Positions 46,977 through 55,842 are shown, counted from the stretch's first letter. The stretch is DNA of 64,000 bases from Streptomyces sp. SLBN-31 (GCF_006715395.1 NZ_VFNC01000002.1:3286001-3350000), one strand, 5' to 3'. Numbers and translations are program-made. The notes: generated by a model from the sequence alone, not told the origin.

Positions 46977-47486
46977 ATGAGTGCAGAGCGCAAGGACGCC
47001 GTCGACGCGATCATCGACCAGTGGGCGCGGGCACGGCCCGACCTCGACACCAGGGCGATGGAGGTCTTCGGGCGGATCTACCGGCTCTCGCGCACCATGG
47101 GCGACCGCATGGAGAAGGCGTACGCCCCGTACGGCATCTCACGCGGCGAGTTCGACGTCCTGGCGACCCTGCGCCGCTCCGGGGAGCCGTACACGCTCTC
47201 GCCGCGCGAGCTGTCGGCGACCCTGATGCTCACCACGGGCGGCATGACCGGCCGCCTCGACAAGCTGGAACGCGCCGGCCTCCTGCGCCGCTCCCCCGAC
47301 CCGCACGACCGCCGGGCCCTGCAAGTGACGCTGACGGACAAGGGGTTGGAGGTCATCGACCAGGCGGTCGGCGCGGGGCTGGCCGTCCAGACGGAGGCGC
47401 TGTCCACGATGAACGACGAACAGGTCGGCCAACTGGCCGACCTGTTGCGGGAGTTGCTGGCGGGAACACAGGGGACGGAGCGCTAG
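46977..47486 (+). CDS. MarR-family transcriptional regulator
   Basis: The 169-residue protein has a winged helix (GISRGEFDVLATLRRSG, LSPRELSATLMLTTGGMTGRLDKLERAGL) and the wing RRSPDPHDRRALQVTLT. The start ATG 46977 is 6 nt after a -10 box with no Shine-Dalgarno sequence, which suggests a leaderless mRNA. It probably represses itself and the divergent EamA exporter. Confidence 0.9.
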   Translation: MSAERKDAVDAIIDQWARARPDLDTRAMEVFGRIYRLSRTMGDRMEKAYAPYGISRGEFDVLATLRRSGEPYTLSPRELSATLMLTTGGMTGRLDKLERAGLLRRSPDPHDRRALQVTLTDKGLEVIDQAVGAGLAVQTEALSTMNDEQVGQLADLLRELLAGTQGTER

Positions 47487-47494
47487 ACCCGTCC

Positions 47495-48940
47495 TCAGCC
47501 GACGTGGCGGGCGAGCGCGTCCTCGATCGTCGCCGCGTCCGCCGAGTCCGCCGCCCAGGCCACGTATCCGTCGGGCCGCACCAGCAGGGTCGTACGGCGG
47601 TCGCTCGCCCAGCGTTCCACCGTCAGCCGGTCCTTGCGGGCTCCCTGGCCGGCGTACGGCTCCGGGGTGATCAGGACGAACCGGCCGCCCCGCAGGGCCT
47701 CGTGGAGGCGGCCGCTCTCCAGGGCCACGTCGGGGACGCGGGTGCCGGTGAGGCGGTGGGCACCCCGGGGTGCCGGGTACCGGTAGCCGATCCCGGTGAT
47801 CTGGAGGGCCGCCCTGCGCCGGGCCGGCGTGACGGTGTTGAGGAAGGTCGTGAGCGCGCTGCGCAGCCCCAGCTCCCACCGGCCCTTGGCCATCGCCAGC
47901 CGCACGATGCCGCCGCTGCTGCGCAGGACCGCCTTGCCGACGGGGTGCCGCTCGGCCTGGTAGGTGTCGAGCAGCGCCGGTTCCGCGTGGCCGTTCACGA
48001 CCTGGGCGAGCTTCCAGCCGAGGTTGGCCGCGTCCTGCAGACCGGTGTTCATGCCCTGGCCGCCGGCCGGGGTGTGGACGTGCGCGGCGTCGCCGGCGAG
48101 GAAGACGCGGCCCACGCGGTACGCGGGCGCCTGGCGTTCGTCGCTGTGGAAGCGGGACATCCAGCGGGCGTCGTGCATGCCGTAGTCGCGGCCGAGGGCG
48201 AGCCGGGTGACCTCCTTGACCTCGTCGAGGCCGAGGGGCTCGCTGTCGGCGACGTCGCGGGCGCGGTTCCAGGCGATCACGCGGTAGTAGCCGTCACCGA
48301 AAGGCGCGAGGAAGGCGAAGGCGTCGCCGACGGCGTTGACGGTGAGCAGGGTGTCCGGCTCCTCGGCCAGCCGCACGTCCGCGAGGACGACGGACCGGAT
48401 CACCGAACGGCCGGGGAAGGGCAGCCCGACGGCGTCCCGTACGGCGCTGCGCATGCCGTCGGTGCCGACGACGTACTCGGCCCGCAGCGACTCCGTGGCG
48501 CCGCCGGGGCCGCGGACCTCGACCGTCACGCCGTCCGCGTCCTGGGCGAGCCCGGTCAGCTCGGTCTCGTGCCGGAACTCCACCCCCGCCTCGACGGCCC
48601 GGCGGTACAGGGCCTTCTCCACCTCGTACTGCGGGATGACGAGGAGGTGGTTGAAGCGGGAGGGGAGGGTGTCGAGCTCCACGGTGAGGCGGCCGAAGAG
48701 GCGGAGGCGGTCGAGGGGGCGGCCGGCCCGCTCCAGCTCGTCGGCGAGGCCGCGGGCGTCGAGCTGCTCCAGGGTGCGGGCGTGCAGGACGAAGGCCCGG
48801 GACAGGTTGCTGATCCTGTGGGGGCGCTTCTCGACGAGGGTGACGGGGACACCGGCCTCGGCGAGGTCCGCGGCGAGCAGGAGCCCCGCGGGGCCGGCGC
48901 CGACGACGAGCACGGAGCGGTGGGGTGCGGTGCCGTTCAC
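47495..48940 (-). CDS. FAD-dependent aromatic monooxygenase (PHBH-like)
   Basis: The 481-residue protein has the N-terminal FAD motif VVGAGPAGLLLAADLAEAG, the DG motif in GTDGMRSAVRDAVG, and FLAGDAAHVHTPAGGQGMNT near residue 285. The C-terminal thioredoxin-like domain (LTVERWASDRRTTLLVRPDG) is typical of class A hydroxylases acting on aromatic or antibiotic substrates. GTG 48940 has AGGAGG 5 nt upstream. It is divergent from tetR and preceded by a dense operator array, so expression is probably substrate-inducible. Confidence 0.88.
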   Translation of the reverse strand: MNGTAPHRSVLVVGAGPAGLLLAADLAEAGVPVTLVEKRPHRISNLSRAFVLHARTLEQLDARGLADELERAGRPLDRLRLFGRLTVELDTLPSRFNHLLVIPQYEVEKALYRRAVEAGVEFRHETELTGLAQDADGVTVEVRGPGGATESLRAEYVVGTDGMRSAVRDAVGLPFPGRSVIRSVVLADVRLAEEPDTLLTVNAVGDAFAFLAPFGDGYYRVIAWNRARDVADSEPLGLDEVKEVTRLALGRDYGMHDARWMSRFHSDERQAPAYRVGRVFLAGDAAHVHTPAGGQGMNTGLQDAANLGWKLAQVVNGHAEPALLDTYQAERHPVGKAVLRSSGGIVRLAMAKGRWELGLRSALTTFLNTVTPARRRAALQITGIGYRYPAPRGAHRLTGTRVPDVALESGRLHEALRGGRFVLITPEPYAGQGARKDRLTVERWASDRRTTLLVRPDGYVAWAADSADAATIEDALARHVG

Positions 48941-48954
48941 GGGGGCCTCCTGGT

Positions 48955-49069
48955 GCCAACGCTTGTTTGCCAACACTTGTTTGCCAACGACTGTTTGCCA
49001 ACGCTTGTTGACGACAGTAGAAGCATCCGACCCAACAAGTCAACACTTGTTGGCCAACACGTGTTGGCC
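48955..49069. promoter_or_regulatory. TetR operator array: six CCAAC-N4-GTTKG type sites
   Basis: Four 14-bp direct repeats (48955-49010, each GCCAAC-N4-GTTT/G) lie next to the monooxygenase start. A 22-bp inverted repeat follows (CCAACAAGT at 49032-49040 with ACTTGTTGG at 49045-49053). Last is the perfect 18-bp palindrome GGCCAACACGTGTTGGCC (49052-49069). The palindrome fills the spacer between TTGTTG (49047-49052) and TACGCT (49070-49075), the putative tetR -35 and -10. Confidence 0.85.
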
Positions 49070-49082
49070 TACGCTCGTCGGT

Positions 49083-49679
49083 ATGCACGCCAGTGACAGC
49101 AGCACCGAGGCCGGCCCCGCCGCCGCCGGCCGCCGCTCCGACGCCACCCGCGGCGCGATCCTCGCCGCGGCCCGCGAGCGCTTCGCCTCCGACGGGTACG
49201 ACCGGGCGACCATCCGGGCCATCGCCAGGGACGCAAAGATCGATCCCTCGATGGTCATGCGCTACTACGGCTCCAAGGACGGCCTGTTCGCGGCCGCCGT
49301 CGCTGTCGATCTGGAGCTGCCGGACCTCGCCGCACTGCCCCGGCACGACGTCGGCCGGGTCCTGACCCGGCACTTCCTGCGCATGTGGGAGGAGAACGAG
49401 GAGCTCACGGCCCTGCTGAGGGTGGCGGCGGCCAGTCGGGCCGGGGCCGACCGCATGCAGGGCATCTTCCGGGACCAGCTGCTGCCGGTCACCCGCCAGG
49501 TGTGCCCGGACCCGGAACAGGTGCCGACGCGTGCCGCGCTGTGCGCGACGCAGCTGCTCGGGCTGGCACTGACCCGCTACGTCCTGCGGATCCCGCCGGC
49601 CGTGGCGCTGCACCGCACGGAGATCGAGGCGTGGCTGGCGCCCACGCTGCAGCGGTACCTGACCGCGCCGAGCCCCTGA
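49083..49679 (+). CDS. TetR-family transcriptional regulator
   Basis: The 198-residue protein has the N-terminal TetR HTH (TRGAILAAARERFASDGYDR, RAIARDAKIDPSMVMRYYGS) and a helical ligand domain. ATG 49083 is 7 nt after a -10 box with no ribosome binding site, consistent with a leaderless mRNA. It probably represses itself and the divergent monooxygenase through the array at 48955-49069. Confidence 0.9.
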   Translation: MHASDSSTEAGPAAAGRRSDATRGAILAAARERFASDGYDRATIRAIARDAKIDPSMVMRYYGSKDGLFAAAVAVDLELPDLAALPRHDVGRVLTRHFLRMWEENEELTALLRVAAASRAGADRMQGIFRDQLLPVTRQVCPDPEQVPTRAALCATQLLGLALTRYVLRIPPAVALHRTEIEAWLAPTLQRYLTAPSP

Positions 49680-49684
49680 ACGCA

Positions 49685-49748
49685 CGAGGGCGCCGACCTC
49701 GCCGCACGCGGGTGGATACGCGTGCGTGCGGCGAGGTCGGCGCCCTCG
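49685..49748. terminator. Long bidirectional terminator (25-bp stem)
   Basis: The arms 49685-49709 and 49724-49748 are perfectly complementary over 25 bp, with a 14-nt loop, between convergent tetR and the small membrane protein gene. Confidence 0.88.
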
Positions 49749-49763
49749 GGGAAAGCCGTCGGA

Positions 49764-50027
49764 TCAGGCCTTGACGTCGACGTTGCGGCTGGTCCGGTCC
49801 TGCCTGTCGTGGGACCTGTCCAGCACCATGACCAGGCCCGCGATGACCGCGAACAGGGCGATCGGCAGGGCCACGTAGAGGCCCAGCGTCTCGATGACGC
49901 TCAGGCCCTTGCCGGGGTCGTCGCCGTCGTCGCGGTTGAGCGCGAGCGCGGGGGACGACATGAGCAGCATCATCAGCGTCGTGCCGGAGGCCAGGGCGCC
50001 GGCGCGCAGGGCGTTCTTCTTGTCCAC
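49764..50027 (-). CDS. Small membrane protein, hypothetical (87 aa)
   Basis: The 87-residue protein has an N-terminal signal-like helix (GALASGTTLMMLLMSSPALALN), an acidic Asp/Gly-rich loop (RDDGDDPGKG), one membrane helix (TLGLYVALPIALFAVIAGLVMVL) and a basic cytoplasmic tail. The layout is that of conserved actinobacterial two-helix membrane proteins. The function is unknown. It may be transcribed apart from malQ, which ends 73 bp downstream of nothing on this strand. Confidence 0.7.
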   Translation of the reverse strand: MDKKNALRAGALASGTTLMMLLMSSPALALNRDDGDDPGKGLSVIETLGLYVALPIALFAVIAGLVMVLDRSHDRQDRTSRNVDVKA

Positions 50028-50100
50028 GGGCCAAAAGTATCCAACGCCGTTCGGAGCCGCGCGTCCGGGGTGCCGTACGGGGACCTCGGGGGCCGCCCGG

Positions 50101-52212
50101 TCATCCGGACGCGCGCCGGCCCCGCCCGCCGGAACCCGCGTCCCGCACCACCTCCAGCAGGGCGTGCAGGCGCCCGCTGCCCGCCAGCTCCTCCAGCGTC
50201 ACCGGCCTGCCCTCGGCGTCCGCGATCGGCAGCCGCCAGTTCGGGTACTGGTCCCACGTGCCGGGCAGGTTCTGCGGCCGGCGGTCGCCGACGCAGTCCG
50301 GCAGCCAGACCCCCACCATCCGGGCGGGCGTGCGCAGCAGGAACCGGTGGACGGCCTGGATACGGGCCTCCTCCTCGGAGGCTCCGTGGGCGCCTCCCGT
50401 GCCGTCGAGCAGGCCGAGCCGGGCGAGGAACGCCAGCCACTCCCCCGCGTCGGCCGCGGCCTCGGCCCGCTCCTCCGCCACAGGCCGGGTCAACAGCCCC
50501 AGCCGGTCGCGGAGTTCGACGTGGTCGCCGGTGAGGCGGGAGGCGGTCGGCGGCAGGTCGTGGGTGGTGGCGGTGGCCAGGCAGTCGGCGCGCCAGGCCT
50601 CGGGCGGCAGGGGGCGGCCGTCGCCCTCCCAGTCGCGCTCGAACCACAGCACGGACGTGCCGAGCACGCCCCGTTCACGCAGCCGGTCGCGTACGCCGGG
50701 CTCGACCGTGCCCAGGTCCTCCCCGATGACGACCGAGCCCGCCCGGGAGGCCTCCAGCACCAGGACGGCGAGCATGGCCTCGGCGTCGTAGCGGACGTAG
50801 GTGCCCTCGGTGGGCGGATGCCCCTGGGGCACCCACCAGAGGCGGAACAGGCCCATGACGTGGTCGATGCGCAGGGCGCCCGCGTAGCGGAAGAGCGCCT
50901 GGAGCAGGCGCCGGTACGGCTGGTAACCGGACTCGGCCAGGCGGTCCGGGCGCCAGGGCGGCAGGCCCCAGTCCTGGCCGCGCGCGTTGAACGCGTCAGG
51001 GGGTGCGCCGACCGACATCCCGGCGGCAAAATGGTCCTGCTGCGCCCAGGCGTCGGCGCCGCCGGGATGCACGCCGACCGCCAGGTCGTGCACGATCCCG
51101 ACCGGCATCCCGGCCTCACGGGCCGTGCGCTGGGCGGCGGTGAGCTGGGAGTCGGTGAGCCAGGCGAGACGGCAGTGGAAGTCGACCCGGTCCATCAGCT
51201 CGGTGCGGGCGCGGGCGGTCTCGGGCGAGCGCGGGTCGCGCAGCCCCTCGGGCCAGCCGCTCCAGTCCGGCCCGTGCACCTCGGCCAGGGCGTACCAGGT
51301 GGCGTGGTCCTCCAGGGCCTCGCCCTCCCGGGCGAGGAAGTCGGCGTAGGCGGCGCGCCGCCCCGGTCCGAGCGGCACGGCGTGGACCAGTTCCAGTGCC
51401 TCGCGCTTGAGCTCCCAGACGGCGTCCCGGTCGATCAACGCGCCCTTGTCCAGCACCGATTCGCGCAGCCGCCCGGCCCGCTCCAGCAGCCCTCGCACCC
51501 GCTCGGGGTCCTGGACGTGGGCGAACTCGGGCACGTCCTCGACGCGCAGGTGCACGGGGTCGGGGAAGCGGCGGGAGGAGGGGCGGTAGGGCGAGGGGTC
51601 GGTGGGGGCGCCGGGCACGGCCGCGTGCAGGGGGTTGACCTGGACGAAGCCGGCGCCGAGCGCGCGCCCGGCCCAGGCGGTGAGCTCGGCGAGGTCGCCG
51701 AGGTCGCCCATGCCCCAGGAGCGCCGGGAGAGCAGGGAGTAGAGCTGGACGAGCAGGCCGTACGAGCGTGACGTGGGCGTGGGCAGCCGGGGCGGGGCGA
51801 CGACCAGGTGGGCCTCTGCGGTGCGGCCGTCGGGCGCGGTGGCCGTCAGACGGTGGACGCCGGGCGGGAGCCGGTCGGCGGAGGAACGCGTCTCGCCCTG
51901 TTCGGTCTCGATGTGCAGCCGGGTGCCGGCCGGGAGGGCGGCGAGCGCGGGGGACTCGGCGTCCGCCCAGCGCACCACGGTCGGCGGCAGCAGCCGTGCG
52001 GCCAGTTCGCGCTCGCGGGCGGCGAGCGCGGCACCGGTCGCCTCCTCGGTGCTCGCGTCGACGCCGAGCGCGGCGAGGGCGAGGGTGACGGCGGTGGCAG
52101 AGGCGGGGACCGTACGGTCGGGGGACGGGCTGTAGGAGGTGGCGACGCCGTGCAGCTCGGCGAGGCGGGACAGCTCGTGGGAGGGCGGTTCGGCCGGCCC
52201 CTGCGTCGTCAT
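50101..52212 (-). CDS. malQ: 4-alpha-glucanotransferase (amylomaltase)
   Basis: The 703-residue GH77 enzyme transfers alpha-1,4-glucan segments between maltooligosaccharides in glycogen and maltodextrin metabolism. The catalytic nucleophile Asp lies in LRIDHVMGLFRLWWVP, the acid/base Glu in VIGEDLGTV, and the third Asp in TTHDLPPTASR. The N-terminal extension of about 150 residues is normal for actinobacterial MalQ. Its ATG directly follows the TAG of a 76-codon gene, so translation is probably coupled. Confidence 0.93.
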   Translation of the reverse strand: MTTQGPAEPPSHELSRLAELHGVATSYSPSPDRTVPASATAVTLALAALGVDASTEEATGAALAARERELAARLLPPTVVRWADAESPALAALPAGTRLHIETEQGETRSSADRLPPGVHRLTATAPDGRTAEAHLVVAPPRLPTPTSRSYGLLVQLYSLLSRRSWGMGDLGDLAELTAWAGRALGAGFVQVNPLHAAVPGAPTDPSPYRPSSRRFPDPVHLRVEDVPEFAHVQDPERVRGLLERAGRLRESVLDKGALIDRDAVWELKREALELVHAVPLGPGRRAAYADFLAREGEALEDHATWYALAEVHGPDWSGWPEGLRDPRSPETARARTELMDRVDFHCRLAWLTDSQLTAAQRTAREAGMPVGIVHDLAVGVHPGGADAWAQQDHFAAGMSVGAPPDAFNARGQDWGLPPWRPDRLAESGYQPYRRLLQALFRYAGALRIDHVMGLFRLWWVPQGHPPTEGTYVRYDAEAMLAVLVLEASRAGSVVIGEDLGTVEPGVRDRLRERGVLGTSVLWFERDWEGDGRPLPPEAWRADCLATATTHDLPPTASRLTGDHVELRDRLGLLTRPVAEERAEAAADAGEWLAFLARLGLLDGTGGAHGASEEEARIQAVHRFLLRTPARMVGVWLPDCVGDRRPQNLPGTWDQYPNWRLPIADAEGRPVTLEELAGSGRLHALLEVVRDAGSGGRGRRASG

Positions 52213-52443
52213 CTAGGGCCTCGCGGCTTCCAGCTCGACGGCCGCCGACTCGCTGGTCAGGGGCGGCGCGTCGGAGAGCGGGGGTTCGCTGGTCAGGGGC
52301 TCGGCGTCGGGCAGCGGCGGCTCACTGGTGAGGGGGATCTCGGCGCGGGCACCCTCGGCGCTGAACACGCAGAAGTGCGGTTCGTGTGCCGGGGACGGCA
52401 GCTGCGCCACGGGTTTGGAGAGGGGGTGTGCCGGTGCGGCCAC
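52213..52443 (-). CDS. Short repetitive protein upstream of malQ, hypothetical (76 aa)
   Basis: This frame has a GTG start with a perfect AGGAGG 6 nt upstream and stops directly before the malQ ATG. The C-terminal half contains three imperfect repeats of PLTSEPPLPDAE-type units. The protein is Pro/Glu-rich and probably unstructured. It could be a true small protein or mainly a translational lead-in for malQ. No relative is recognised. Confidence 0.55.
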   Translation of the reverse strand: MAAPAHPLSKPVAQLPSPAHEPHFCVFSAEGARAEIPLTSEPPLPDAEPLTSEPPLSDAPPLTSESAAVELEAARP

Positions 52444-52590
52444 GAGGGGCCTCCTTGTCGGGTACGACGACCTTTCGGATTACCGCAGCCCTACCCAGTG
52501 CACGCGGTGGCAGACGTACGGGAAGGAACTAGGTGCCTCTTGTCACATTCTGCGCCACTTGGACACCGACGACTGCCCGTCCACTCGCTA

Positions 52591-52620
52591 TTCACTCAGT
52601 ACATGTATCGAGTGCATAAT
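52591..52620 (+). promoter_or_regulatory. PadR promoter/operator
   Basis: TTCACT (52591-52596), an 18-bp spacer and CATAAT (52615-52620) are followed by ATG 7 nt later. A symmetric 22-bp site CACTC-N2-TACATGTA-N2-GAGTG (52593-52614) covers the spacer, and the ATGT/ACAT core is the usual PadR type. The rest of the 52444-52627 divergent gap shows no other clear element. Confidence 0.72.
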
Positions 52621-52627
52621 GATCGGC

Positions 52628-53161
52628 ATGAGCACCCGCCACATCCTGCTGGGGCTGCTCGCCTCGGGGCCGAGCCATGGCTACGACCTGAAGCGACGGC
52701 ACGACGAACGTTTCCCGCAGGCCCGTCCGCTGGCCTACGGGCAGGTCTACACGACCCTGCAGCGCCTGGTCCGCGACGGACTCGCGGAAGTGGAGGGCAC
52801 CGGCGCGGACGGCGGGCCGGAGCGGACGACGTACCGCTCGACCGAGGACGGGTCGCGTGAACTGGCGCGCTGGGCCGGGGAGATCGCTCCGCCCGCGCCC
52901 TTCGTGACGAACGAGATCTTCGCCAAGGTCGTCGTGTCGATCCTGTCGGGCGGCGACGCGGAGGCCTATCTGCAGGCCCAGCGTGCCGCGCACCTGCAGC
53001 GGATGCGGGAGCTCACGGCGGTGAAGACCGCCAAGGGCGCCGATCTGGCGACCGTGCTCTCGGCGGACTACGCCCTCAACCACCTCGACGCCGACCTCCG
53101 CTGGATGATCACGACGGCGGCCCGGCTCACCACTTTGACCGCGGAGGTCGACGCAGCATGA
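52628..53161 (+). CDS. PadR-family transcriptional regulator
   Basis: The 177-residue protein has the N-terminal PadR winged helix (RHILLGLLASGPSHGYDLKRR, GQVYTTLQRLVRDGLAEVE) and a C-terminal helical dimerisation domain. ATG 52628 is used because ATG 52619 lies in the -10 box. It overlaps the ABC ATPase gene by 4 bp and probably represses the operon until a drug or membrane stress ligand binds. Confidence 0.9.
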   Translation: MSTRHILLGLLASGPSHGYDLKRRHDERFPQARPLAYGQVYTTLQRLVRDGLAEVEGTGADGGPERTTYRSTEDGSRELARWAGEIAPPAPFVTNEIFAKVVVSILSGGDAEAYLQAQRAAHLQRMRELTAVKTAKGADLATVLSADYALNHLDADLRWMITTAARLTTLTAEVDAA

Positions 53162-53853
53162 GCAAGGGGGACAGCGCGGTGCCGCTTCTGGCGGCCCGCG
53201 AACTGACCAAGGCGTACGGCAGGACCCAGGCCCTGCACGGCGCCTCGGTGGAGCTGGGCGCCGGCGAGATCCTCGCCGTGACCGGCACCAGCGGCAGCGG
53301 GAAGTCCACGCTGCTGCACTGCCTCGCCGGGATCGTCCGGCCCGACGCGGGCTCCGTGACGTATGCCGGGCAGCGTCTGGACGGGCTGCCGGAGAAGCGG
53401 CTGAGCGAACTGCGGCGGTCCGACTTCGGGGTGGTGTTCCAGTTCGGTCAGCTGATCCCGGAGCTGACGGCGCTGGACAACGTGGCCCTGCCGCTGATGC
53501 TGGCGGGCACCGCCCGCGGGGACGCCCGGGCGAGGGCCGGCGAATGGCTGGAACGGTTCGGCGTACGCGGCCAGGGGGAGCTGCGCCCGGGCGAGATGAG
53601 CGGCGGCCAGGCCCAGCGCACGGCCCTGGCGCGGGCCCTGGTCACCGGCCCGCGCGTCGTCTTCGCGGACGAGCCGACGGGGGCGCTGGACTCCCTGGCG
53701 ACCGAACAGGTCATGACGGCCCTGGCCCACACCGCCCGCGAGGCGGGCACGGCCGTCCTGCTGGTCACGCACGACGACCAGGTGGCGGCGTACGCGGACC
53801 GCGAGGTCCGGCTGACCGACGGCGCCGTCGCGGTCGCGGGGGTGACGGCATGA
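53158..53853 (+). CDS. ABC exporter ATP-binding protein (MacB/LolD class)
   Basis: The 231-residue ATPase has Walker A GTSGSGKST, Q-loop VVFQFGQLIPELTA, signature MSGGQAQRTALARAL, Walker B VVFADEPTGALD and H-loop VTHDDQVA. It pairs with the FtsX-like permease that overlaps its end by 4 bp. It is probably an exporter of peptides, lipids or antibiotics. Confidence 0.9.
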   Translation: MSKGDSAVPLLAARELTKAYGRTQALHGASVELGAGEILAVTGTSGSGKSTLLHCLAGIVRPDAGSVTYAGQRLDGLPEKRLSELRRSDFGVVFQFGQLIPELTALDNVALPLMLAGTARGDARARAGEWLERFGVRGQGELRPGEMSGGQAQRTALARALVTGPRVVFADEPTGALDSLATEQVMTALAHTAREAGTAVLLVTHDDQVAAYADREVRLTDGAVAVAGVTA

Positions 53854-55208
53854 GCACCGACCTGCGCCTGGCCTGGCTCCTCACCCGGGGCTCGGACCGA
53901 CGGGAGTGGTGGCGAGTGCTGCTCACGGCCGTGGGGGCGGCCCTGGTGACGGGCATCGGGTGCGCGATCGTCGTGCTCACCTCGCTGGAGGGGTACTACT
54001 CCGTGTCCGTGGGGTCGGGGCTGCTCGACTCCGCGAGCGACCGGGGGAACGTGAGCGTCGCGCTGGGCCTGCTGCTCATCCCGGTGCTGGGGTTCCTCGG
54101 CCAGTGCGCGCGCATCGGCGCGGTGCACCGTGACCGGCGGCTGGCGGCGCTGCGCCTGGCGGGGGCCACGCCCTGGCAGACGCGGCGGATCGCGGCGCTG
54201 GAGTCGGGGCTCGCCTGCCTGGCCGGTTCGGTGCCGGCAGCCGTCGTCGCCGTACCGCTGCTGTCGCGCCTGTGGCGGCATCCGGACCCCGCCGCCTGGA
54301 CCGGCATCGCCGCGGTCGCCGTGGCCGTACCCGTCCTGGGGGCCGCCGTGAGCGCGTTGGCCCTGCGCCGGGTGGTGGACTCGCCGTTGGGCCGGGTGCG
54401 GCGGACGCGGCCCACGCGGGCTCCGGGGCGGCTGTTCCGGACGGTGACCTGCCTGCTCGCCGCGACCACCCTGGTCATCCTCGTGGCCCCGGTCTTCAGC
54501 GACTCCTCCCTCTTCGACTTCGGTCCGGTGGCGGTGTTCGTCCTGGCGCTGCTGCTCAGCTGCACCGCGGTGTGGCTGACCGGCTCCTCCTCCCGGCAGC
54601 TGGGCGAGGGGCTGGCCGCACGCACCCGGCGCCCGGCGGTCCTGATCGCGGCGGAGCGGCTGCGCGAGGACCCCTGGGCGGCCGCCCGGACGCATGCGGG
54701 GGTACTGCTCGTGACGATCCTCGGTTCCGGCTTCGCGGGGGTCCGGCAGGTCCTGCTCAGGGAGCTGCACCGCAGGACCGGCGAGGGTTCCCTGGCGGCT
54801 CCCCTGTCCTACTACACGACGGGCCTGGATCTGACGGCCGCCGCGATCCTCGTCGGCCTCGCGCTCGTCCTGACGGCGCTCGCCGTCGGCACCGCCGAGT
54901 CCCTGGCCACCCGGCGCCGGGGCATGGCCGCACAGGTAGCGGCCGGCGTGCCGCGGGCGGTGCTGGCCCGGGCCCTGCTCCTGGAGACCGCGCTGCCACT
55001 GGCGCCCGCGGTCGCGGTGGCCGGCGTCGGCGGCTTCGGGATCGGCGCCTGGTACGCCTCGCTCGCCTCCGACACCGTCGTGGCGCCGATGCCGTACCTG
55101 CCCCTGCTGATCCCCGTCGCCGTCTACGCGGCCTGTCTGCTGGCGGCGGCGTGCTCACTGCCCCTGCTGCGCCGCTCCCTCCACCCCGCCGAGCTGCGCT
55201 ACGCGTGA
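53850..55208 (+). CDS. FtsX-like ABC permease
   Basis: The 452-residue membrane protein has about ten helices in two FtsX-type bundles, with the loop RIGAVHRDRRLAALRLAGAT before the second bundle. No large extracellular MacB domain is seen. The start ATG 53850 overlaps the ATPase stop (ATGA). It completes a PadR-controlled exporter operon. Confidence 0.85.
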   Translation: MSTDLRLAWLLTRGSDRREWWRVLLTAVGAALVTGIGCAIVVLTSLEGYYSVSVGSGLLDSASDRGNVSVALGLLLIPVLGFLGQCARIGAVHRDRRLAALRLAGATPWQTRRIAALESGLACLAGSVPAAVVAVPLLSRLWRHPDPAAWTGIAAVAVAVPVLGAAVSALALRRVVDSPLGRVRRTRPTRAPGRLFRTVTCLLAATTLVILVAPVFSDSSLFDFGPVAVFVLALLLSCTAVWLTGSSSRQLGEGLAARTRRPAVLIAAERLREDPWAAARTHAGVLLVTILGSGFAGVRQVLLRELHRRTGEGSLAAPLSYYTTGLDLTAAAILVGLALVLTALAVGTAESLATRRRGMAAQVAAGVPRAVLARALLLETALPLAPAVAVAGVGGFGIGAWYASLASDTVVAPMPYLPLLIPVAVYAACLLAAACSLPLLRRSLHPAELRYA

Positions 55209-55221
55209 GCGCGTGACGGTG

Positions 55222-55252
55222 CGGCCCGGGAGCACGGGGGGCTCCCGGGCCG
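55222..55252. terminator. Bidirectional terminator hairpin
   Basis: CGGCCCGGGAGC (55222-55233) pairs perfectly with 55241-55252 around a 7-nt loop, after the permease and facing the HNH gene. Confidence 0.82.
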
Positions 55253-55305
55253 GACACCACACGCTGCCGCGGTCCCTGTGGGCAGGGTGTGCGAAGGCCC
55301 GGAAC

Positions 55306-55842
55306 TCAGGCGGAGATGCCGTCGATCCGGGCCAGGGCGTCGTCCGCGCCGAACGGTTGCAGGTACGGCAGCCAGCGCGGGTCCCGGTGACCGGTCCCGA
55401 TGATGCGCCAGGCCAGGCCGCTGGGCGGTGCGGGTTTGTGGCGCAGCCGCCACCCGATCTCGAACAGGTGCCGGTCGGCCTTGACGTGGTTGCAGCGGCG
55501 GCACGAGGCCACCACGTTGTCCCAGACGTGCTTGCCCCCGCGGCTGCGCGGGATGACGTGGTCGACGCTGGTTGCGACGCCACCGCAGTACATGCACCGG
55601 CCTCCGTCGCGTGCGAAGAGCGCGCGGCGGGTGAGAGGAACGGGCCCCCGATAGGGAACCCGGACGAATCGCTTGAGCCGGACCACGCTGGGTGCGGGGA
55701 CTGTGACGGTTGCGCTGTGCATGAAGGCGCCGGATTCCTCGAGGGAGACGGCCTTGTTCTCCAGGACGAGGACGAGCGCGCGGCGGAGCGGTACGACGCC
55801 GAGTGGCTCGTACGACGCGTTGAGGACCAGGACATGCGGCAC
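55306..55842 (-). CDS. HNH endonuclease domain protein
   Basis: The 178-residue protein has a C-terminal HNH nuclease fold: zinc knuckles CMYCGG and SCRRCNH flank the active site SVDHVIPRSRGGKHVWDNVV. An N-terminal beta segment (LVLNASYEPLGVVPLRRALV) is typical of stand-alone actinobacterial HNH proteins. GTG 55842 has AAGGAGG 6 nt upstream. The substrate and biological role are unknown; it is not linked to a phage or methylase here. Confidence 0.88.
   Translation of the reverse strand: MPHVLVLNASYEPLGVVPLRRALVLVLENKAVSLEESGAFMHSATVTVPAPSVVRLKRFVRVPYRGPVPLTRRALFARDGGRCMYCGGVATSVDHVIPRSRGGKHVWDNVVASCRRCNHVKADRHLFEIGWRLRHKPAPPSGLAWRIIGTGHRDPRWLPYLQPFGADDALARIDGISA

Noticed and set aside
48955..49010. 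Possible CRISPR array
   Set aside because: The 14-bp units are contiguous with no spacers and lie in a tetR/monooxygenase promoter region; they are operator repeats.
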